Source of the DNA: Eublepharis macularius
Taxonomy: Eukaryota; Chordata; Lepidosauria; Squamata; Eublepharidae
Length of the DNA stretch: 64,000 nucleotides
Assembly: GCF_028583425.1 (NCBI RefSeq)
Contig: NC_072796.1
Coordinates: 88,253,964 to 88,317,963, forward strand
Direction of reading: 5' to 3'
Shown: positions 59,061-64,000 of the stretch, piece after piece
Layout of the letters: each line of letters opens with the position of its first letter
Position numbering within the stretch: position 1 is the first letter of the stretch
Notes under the pieces: model-generated
Seen by the model: the letters and a program-made list of their open reading frames with translations, nothing else
Databases searched by the model: none
Told to the model about the DNA's origin: nothing
Translations under genes and position numbers: made by a program

Positions 59061-60700
59061 TATGTGTGTATATACAAAGAGACAACCTGTTCTGAGGAGC
59101 CTGTTTTTGCAAAAGAATATTAAAAATCATTAAAAATATACTAAAAATAGGAAATCCACATCTTCAGTCAACGTCTGCCAGTTCTGTCTTGTGTGGAAAC
59201 ACTATCATAGGTCCAAATAATGTCCGCTTCAATAATTCATCTGTATGTTTGTTCATTATTTCAATATTGCACTTTCAGCTCCCAGGACAACTTCTGCTGT
59301 CCATCTGAAGTTACTAAGATGCCAGGATTTTCTCCTGAAAAATCTATTTCCATGTTTGTTATTTTAAATTAAACTCTGTATAATTCCTCCATAAATCTGT
59401 GCCCTTACACCAGTGACTAATTTGAGGAGGCATATTTGTGTAGACAAGCTAGATTTTAATGTGGTAGGAAATTTCGACAGGAATCTTGAAGAGAAGTTTC
59501 AGACAACATAGCTGCTTAATCGTATGACAGCCGATAAAGCCAGTAACAGAATTCTGTTGTTAATTACCTTGAAGTATACTTTAAATGTAAGGTAAACCTT
59601 TGGCCAGTCCTAAACTCATTAATCTTATATCATTATCAGCCTTTTCATATGGGAAGAAGCTACCTATGCTACAACATGATATGGTCCCCTCTGTGATTCA
59701 ACTTTTCTCTTTTTCGTTTCCTGTTGTCCAAAAGCCATTAAAAATCTCGATTGTGATCACAGATTTTGTGTAGGAATCTTGGCCCCAGCCCTCATGTATC
59801 CGGGCCCAGTTTGACTTAAGTGCCTTCCCTTGGCATTAGACAGAGAGAGGTGGGGGTTGGATACCACCTTAGTCCACTTCATCTCTTTCTGAGCTACAGC
59901 CAGTCTGTCCTCCTTGTCTTCCTTCCTCATGCCCCGTCTTCTTCTACCTAGAAGCCTTAAGTGGGTGAGACCAAGCCTGGAAGAGAACAGTAGTGCCTCC
60001 TAAACAATTTCTGCCTTGTTATTTCCCTGCCCTGACCCTGGGGTGGAGCTTACCAATAGCTGATTGTCAGACGGCTGGCTGTTAAAGGGCCAGCTGACAG
60101 TGATCAGCAGGCTGGTGCTCAGCTCTTTATAAGGCTTCTTAGCCAGTTTGCTGGGCTTGGTAGTTGCCCGTGCTTGTGAGGAGTTGAGAAGGTGGGGACA
60201 TGGTGCTGTCTCCACACTCCTCCCCAACACTTTGGAATTCTTATTTTGAAACCAAGAGTAATGCAGACATGTAGTTTTTTTGCAGTGTGTGTGTGGGAGG
60301 GGGAGGGAAACCCTCCTCTTCCTCCTCCTTCCCCCCCCCCCAGATCCACAATGCAGATCATTATATTATCTCCCACAGAGTGCAAGCAGGATAGCATGTG
60401 GTTGTGACCAGCAACTTGTGTTGTAAGTCTAAAGTGAACCAAATAATGTGCTGAAAGAAAAGGCTGTTCCCCACTTTAAGGAGCACTAGTAACCCATATG
60501 AAAATTAATCAAAGTCTGCATATGAGCAGTAGCTGTGTATTAAAAGCTGTTTCGCTTTCCTCAGTAGGTAATTTTATCGCATATCCTGTGTACCTCTCTA
60601 GTTCAGTAGTCTGTAGCATTTGAAAGAGAGGTGCACATTTACAAACGTGTAGCAGCAAGCTCTGAGGAACAGCACCAAGTTACGTTTACCATATCTCCTT
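59061..60700. other. LYN intron 8, nothing firmly recognised
   Basis: No exon of the LYN kinase domain is found. A GC-richer portion (59760-60250) contains a TATA-like 'ctctttataaggc' at 60121-60133 and could be an old LTR, but no ends or duplication were found. A pyrimidine/C-rich tract is at 60310-60343. Confidence 0.35.
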
Positions 60701-60962
60701 CAGTTCTTAATGTTCACTGTCCGTCTTCTGTGCAGCCCCACATGGGACTGCGCCTGCGCAGGCCTGCCGACCGGATTTTTCTTTCTAGCAAACGTCCACT
60801 AGGGGGCGCACGTCCTTCCCAATGCGCATGCGCGGCCGTTTCCCGCCCGAGCGACATTGGGCGACGTCGCCCCCTTTCCCCTCAGTTTCTTCTTTGCCGC
60901 CGACCGGTAAAGATCTAGCTGTCCGCTTGTGAGGAAACTTTTCCTGTGAGGATCCTACGAAG

Positions 60963-61972
60963 ATGTCTGAGAAGTCGCTGTTCAAGCGCTGCTCCAACTG
61001 CTCCACTAAGATGACAAGGACGGACGGTCACGCCGTTTGCCTCGAGTGTCTCGGCGAGGGACACATCGTCGGGAAGTGTGAGCACTGCCAACGGTTCACC
61101 CCGAAGGCCAGGGCTGAGAGGGCTAATAGGCTGAACGCCTTACTGTGGAGACGGGCGATGCGGGTTTCGGGGGCTCCCGTTACCCCGGAGGGACTGCCAC
61201 CGGCTGGTGGGACGGGTGACACCCCCCTGAGAAGGGGTCCCAGAAGACCGCGTCCGCTTCGCGTTCCCGCTCCCCGGATCGTCGCCAAGCCCGGCAGTTA
61301 ACCCCGGATCCGAAGGGGACTGCGAGTTCTGCGTCGGGTCGCAAGCCCTTGGCACCAACGTCGGATCCGACTCGGAAACGTGACCGTTCCAGGTCCCCGT
61401 CGAGGTCGGAACCGACCTTCACGCCGAACATCCCGGCTGGGTCGGTTCCCAAACCATCGGATCCGCCATCGGCTCCGACTCCATCGGTCCTGAAGCCTGC
61501 TGAGTCGGCGCGCACTGACCTCACTCCGAAGACGGGTGCTCGGTCGGATCCGAAGACATCGGATCCGATTGGCAGGGACCGAAGCTCGGATCCGGCTTCG
61601 GCTGACAAGGGCGGTAAAAAGTCCAAGAAGAAGTTGAAGCACAGTCAATCGGCTTCGGTCCAAACGGATGAGGTCCTCTGGGAGAGGCCTTTGACTCCGT
61701 CGCCGCACCTGTCGCCTCCGCTGCACCACTCGTCTGATGATGATGGTGATCTGCCCGACGCGCCACCTCCGGCCCAGCAGTGGCATGCGGGTGATTATGC
61801 GGACCGTGTGGACCGGCGTTACCACCTGCCGCGGGCTGCTTTTGACAGAGAGGGTTCCCTGTATGCCAGCTCTCCATCATTTGGCAGGGAGTGTTGGGGT
61901 GACACTCGAAGTGAGTTCTCCCACTATGGTTCTCCCAGACACGGTTCACCTTACTATCCTGCTGAACCCTAA
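60963..61972 (+). pseudogene. DIRS1-like gag, N-terminal part
   Basis: 60963-61301 opens with a Cys-rich segment (CSNC at 10-13, CLEC at 26-29, CEHC at 39-42), a likely zinc-binding head. It then becomes basic and proline-rich. 61349-61972 continues in another frame with Ser/Asp/Pro-rich low-complexity sequence and ends at an in-frame TAA at 61970-61972 just before the gag core. The frame change lies between about 61290 and 61349. Confidence 0.75.
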
Positions 61973-62038
61973 CAGGGCCCGAGTTCCAGTCCTCCATCTG
62001 ACCCATCTCCAGATGACGTCATCATTGGGACCGGTCGT

Positions 62039-63046
62039 GTGTCACCATCTGAGGACTACCGGCTCTACTCTGAGCAGATGGTCAGGATGGCCCGTTCTCT
62101 CGACATCGAGATATCGGCCGTAGATCCTAAGCCAAAGGACAAAATTCTTCAATATGTCCAGTCCGGGAACCCTCCAACTATTGCCTTCCCATTCACTGAA
62201 GGCTTGGTGGAGATCATCCACGACATCTGTGAAAAGCCGGCCTCTGTGTACGCGACGTCCCGCAAGCTGGAGGCCCTGTATAAGACACGGGATGATGTTT
62301 GTGCATACCTCTTTGCACACCCGCCTCCTTCTTCCCTCATTACGGAGGAAATGCAGACCCGCCAACGCCAGGGGTCCTATGCGGTGCCCATTGACAAGGA
62401 GAGCAGGAAGTTGGATTCTTTGGGCAAGAAGCTATACTCTTCTGCTGCCCTCACGCTGAAAATCTCCAACTATTCAGCCATCATGGGGGCGTATCAGATA
62501 TTCCTTTGGAACCGCATGGCGGCCTTCCTAGAGAAACTCCCAGCAGACCAGAGAGTGTTGGCGAAGGTGATCCTCGATGAGGCCCTGAGGCTTTCCCGGC
62601 AACAAATAAATGCGGGCCGTGACACAGTTGACACCTCTGCGAGGGCACTGGCTTCTTCCATCGTCCTGCGCCGGCACTCGTGGCTCCGCACGACTGCGTT
62701 GCCAGTGGAGACACGCAATAAGGTGGAGAACCTGCCATTTGAGGGGCAATCCCTGTTTTCTACCAAAACAGATGACTACCTGTCGCAGAAGCGCAAGGAT
62801 CGTATTACAGCCCGATCCTATGGTATTCTCCCGGCCAGACCACCCACCGAGAATCGTGGCCAGTATCGCCCTGCCCAGGGTTATCGTGGACGACAGCACC
62901 GGTACCAGCCGTATCCACGCTATGGTTCCTACCGGCCATTCCAACCACCAGGCTCTTACCAGCGCCGGAAGCCTACCTACCGCCCTCGTCGCGGCCCTCA
63001 TGCCGCCGATGCCAAAGAGTCAGCTACGCAACCAAAGCAGTTCTGA
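62039..63046 (+). CDS. DIRS1-like gag core (LAP2-alpha-like domain)
   Basis: A 335-codon open frame, in the same frame as 61349-61972 across the TAA. Residues about 30-235 (IAFPFTEGLVEIIHDI, PASVYATSRKLEALYKT, DKESRKLDSLGKKLYSSAAL, MAAFLEKLPADQ, ARALASSIVLRRHSWL) form the helical domain shared by DIRS1 gag and the C-terminal domain of vertebrate LAP2-alpha, which is known to have been domesticated from such a gag. The tail is rich in Arg, Tyr, Pro and Gln, suited to nucleic-acid binding. The open state may be chance, and this is a transposon gene, not TMPO. Confidence 0.82.
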   Translation: MSPSEDYRLYSEQMVRMARSLDIEISAVDPKPKDKILQYVQSGNPPTIAFPFTEGLVEIIHDICEKPASVYATSRKLEALYKTRDDVCAYLFAHPPPSSLITEEMQTRQRQGSYAVPIDKESRKLDSLGKKLYSSAALTLKISNYSAIMGAYQIFLWNRMAAFLEKLPADQRVLAKVILDEALRLSRQQINAGRDTVDTSARALASSIVLRRHSWLRTTALPVETRNKVENLPFEGQSLFSTKTDDYLSQKRKDRITARSYGILPARPPTENRGQYRPAQGYRGRQHRYQPYPRYGSYRPFQPPGSYQRRKPTYRPRRGPHAADAKESATQPKQF

Positions 63047-63067
63047 CTAGAGCTCGAACAGGCTGTC

Positions 63068-64000
63068 GTGTTTGGAAACAGATTGGCTCAGTTTGCCTCT
63101 GCATGGGCGGAGATTACGTCCGATAGTTGGGTTCTTAAAATCGTTACAGTTGGATATAAAATTCAGTTTGATGTTTACCCAGTGTTGTCTCTTCCTGACC
63201 ACTCAATACAATCCTCTTCTCATAACTTACAGGCTGAGGTTGTAGCACTGCTAGAGAAAGGGGCTGTGCGGGAGGTGCTCCCTCAGGACCCCCCCTTAGG
63301 CTTTTACTCCAGGATGTTCTTGGTAGACAAGAAGGATGGAGGGGTACGACCCATCTTAGACCTACGGGAACTGAATAAATTCGTTCTCGTCAAGAGGTTC
63401 AGGATGCTTACCTTGAACACGGTCCTCCAGTTAATGCCCGAGGACATGTGGTTCGCTGTCCTGGACCTCAAGGATGCATATTTTCATATTGCCATCCATC
63501 CTGATCATAGGAAGTACCTTAGGTTTCTATGTAACAATAAAGCCTACCACTACCAGGTGCTTCCCTTTGGTCTCTCAACAGCCCCATGAGTTTTTTCTAA
63601 GTGTATGGCTGTTGTAGTGGCTTATTTGAGGGAACAGGGTTGTACCATCTATCCCTATCTTGACAATTGGCTTCTAGCAGCTCCCTCTGCTGATGCACTC
63701 CTGGCCCAGATTCGTACAGTGATGCTCACCTGCTCCCGGTTAGGGCTTTTGGTTAATTTGCAAAAGTCTAACCTTACCCCGTCCAAGAGAATACTGTTTA
63801 TCGGTATGGAATTGGATGGTGGTGTAAACAGAGGTTTTCTCCCCCGGGAGCGTGCATTAAGAATTGGCAGGATGGTGAACCTTTTTTCCAAGTGCAGGTT
63901 CCAATCCGTGACAGCGATCCAGAGGCTGCTGGGCCTAATGGCCTCTTCTACAGCAGTCACCCCTATGGCCCGGTTGCACATGCCACCTCTCCAGCTGTGG
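63068..64000 (+). pseudogene. DIRS1-like reverse transcriptase, partial
   Basis: Visible blocks are LVDKKDGGVRPILDLRELNK, AVLDLKDAYFHIAIHP with the first catalytic Asp, and VLPFGLSTAP, then an in-frame TGA at 63587-63589. The same frame goes on with YLDNWLLAA at the catalytic site and LIGMEL-type sequence to the window edge. The second catalytic residue reads Asn rather than Asp. No promoter of its own is expected, since DIRS1 ORFs are translated from the genomic RNA. Confidence 0.85.

Larger units (their letters stand above)
60709..64000 (+). mobile_element. DIRS1-like retrotransposon, 5' half (runs off the window)
   Basis: A CpG-rich leader begins near 60709 (limit uncertain). It is followed by a Cys-rich gag start (60963), a gag core (62039-63046) and an RT (63068 onward), all on the + strand. 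A gag with similarity to the LAP2-alpha C-terminal domain next to a YLD-type RT is the DIRS1 arrangement. RNase H, the recombinase and the 3' inverted repeat must lie beyond 64000. In-frame stops at 61970 and 63587 and a frame change near 61300 indicate an inactive copy. Confidence 0.85.

Noticed and set aside
61180..62006. Antisense frames of 148, 175 and 161 codons opposite DIRS1 gag
   Set aside because: They mirror the GC-rich Ser/Asp/Pro region of gag. The sense strand has the recognisable Cys-rich head and gag core.
62039..63046. A possible host TMPO (LAP2-alpha) exon
   Set aside because: It is followed directly by a DIRS-type RT and preceded by a transposon-type Cys-rich gag head, so it is the transposon gene.

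Overview
The window is vertebrate nuclear DNA, most likely from a squamate reptile (a lizard, possibly a gecko). The evidence is an intron-rich tyrosine-kinase gene with near-mammalian protein sequence, in a background of CR1 and L2-like LINEs, a squamate-type L1, 5S-rRNA-derived and tRNA-derived SINEs, many small hAT-like elements, and DIRS1 and Ngaro tyrosine-recombinase retrotransposons. Nothing prokaryotic is present. The species call is an inference from repeat content.

The only host gene I can support is LYN, a Src-family kinase on the + strand. A CpG-rich promoter region at about 21.3-22.5 kb ends in a likely non-coding first exon with its donor at 21865/21866. Seven coding exons follow (42950-43086, 49122-49167, 49260-49365, 50486-50584, 50689-50792, 51610-51759, 52883-53035). 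They encode the myristoylated/palmitoylated N-terminus, the unique region, SH3, SH2, the linker and the kinase glycine loop, 263 codons plus one base. The rest of the kinase domain lies beyond 64000. The donor that makes the short LYNB isoform is conserved, and exon 4 has a NAGNAG tandem acceptor.

Region 1-21 kb is upstream of LYN and I recognise no host gene in it. It holds hAT-like and tRNA-SINE repeats (1-860), a 19-copy minisatellite of about 50 bp (4065-5010), and a full-length L1 (7855-14020, minus strand, 17-bp target duplication) inserted inside a 5S-derived SINE. It also holds a probable solo LTR of an endogenous retrovirus (16446-17538, 5-bp duplication) and a 219-bp fold-back retroposon (18995-19213).

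LYN intron 1 (21-43 kb) contains a 1.08-kb near-perfect palindromic element (25019-26096), a 5'-truncated CR1 (about 26583-28960) and L2-like fragments. It also contains a cluster of small TAGGGTTGCCA-type inverted-repeat elements carrying an ETS/CRE-like palindrome. Intron 2 holds a decayed Ngaro-type element (45139-48877, minus) with RT, RNase H, tyrosine recombinase and an SGNH-hydrolase ORF between 115-bp direct repeats. Intron 8 (53036 to beyond the window) holds two hAT-like elements, a 5S SINE, a truncated L1 and the 5' half of a DIRS1-like element running off the right edge.

All retroelement coding regions here carry frameshifts, stops or truncations, so none looks autonomous as it stands. 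The L1 (open ORF1 and a 908-codon RT frame) and the palindrome (nearly identical arms) look youngest. I found no convincing new multi-gene system. The most unusual items are the retroposed palindrome family and the Ngaro-linked esterase ORF.
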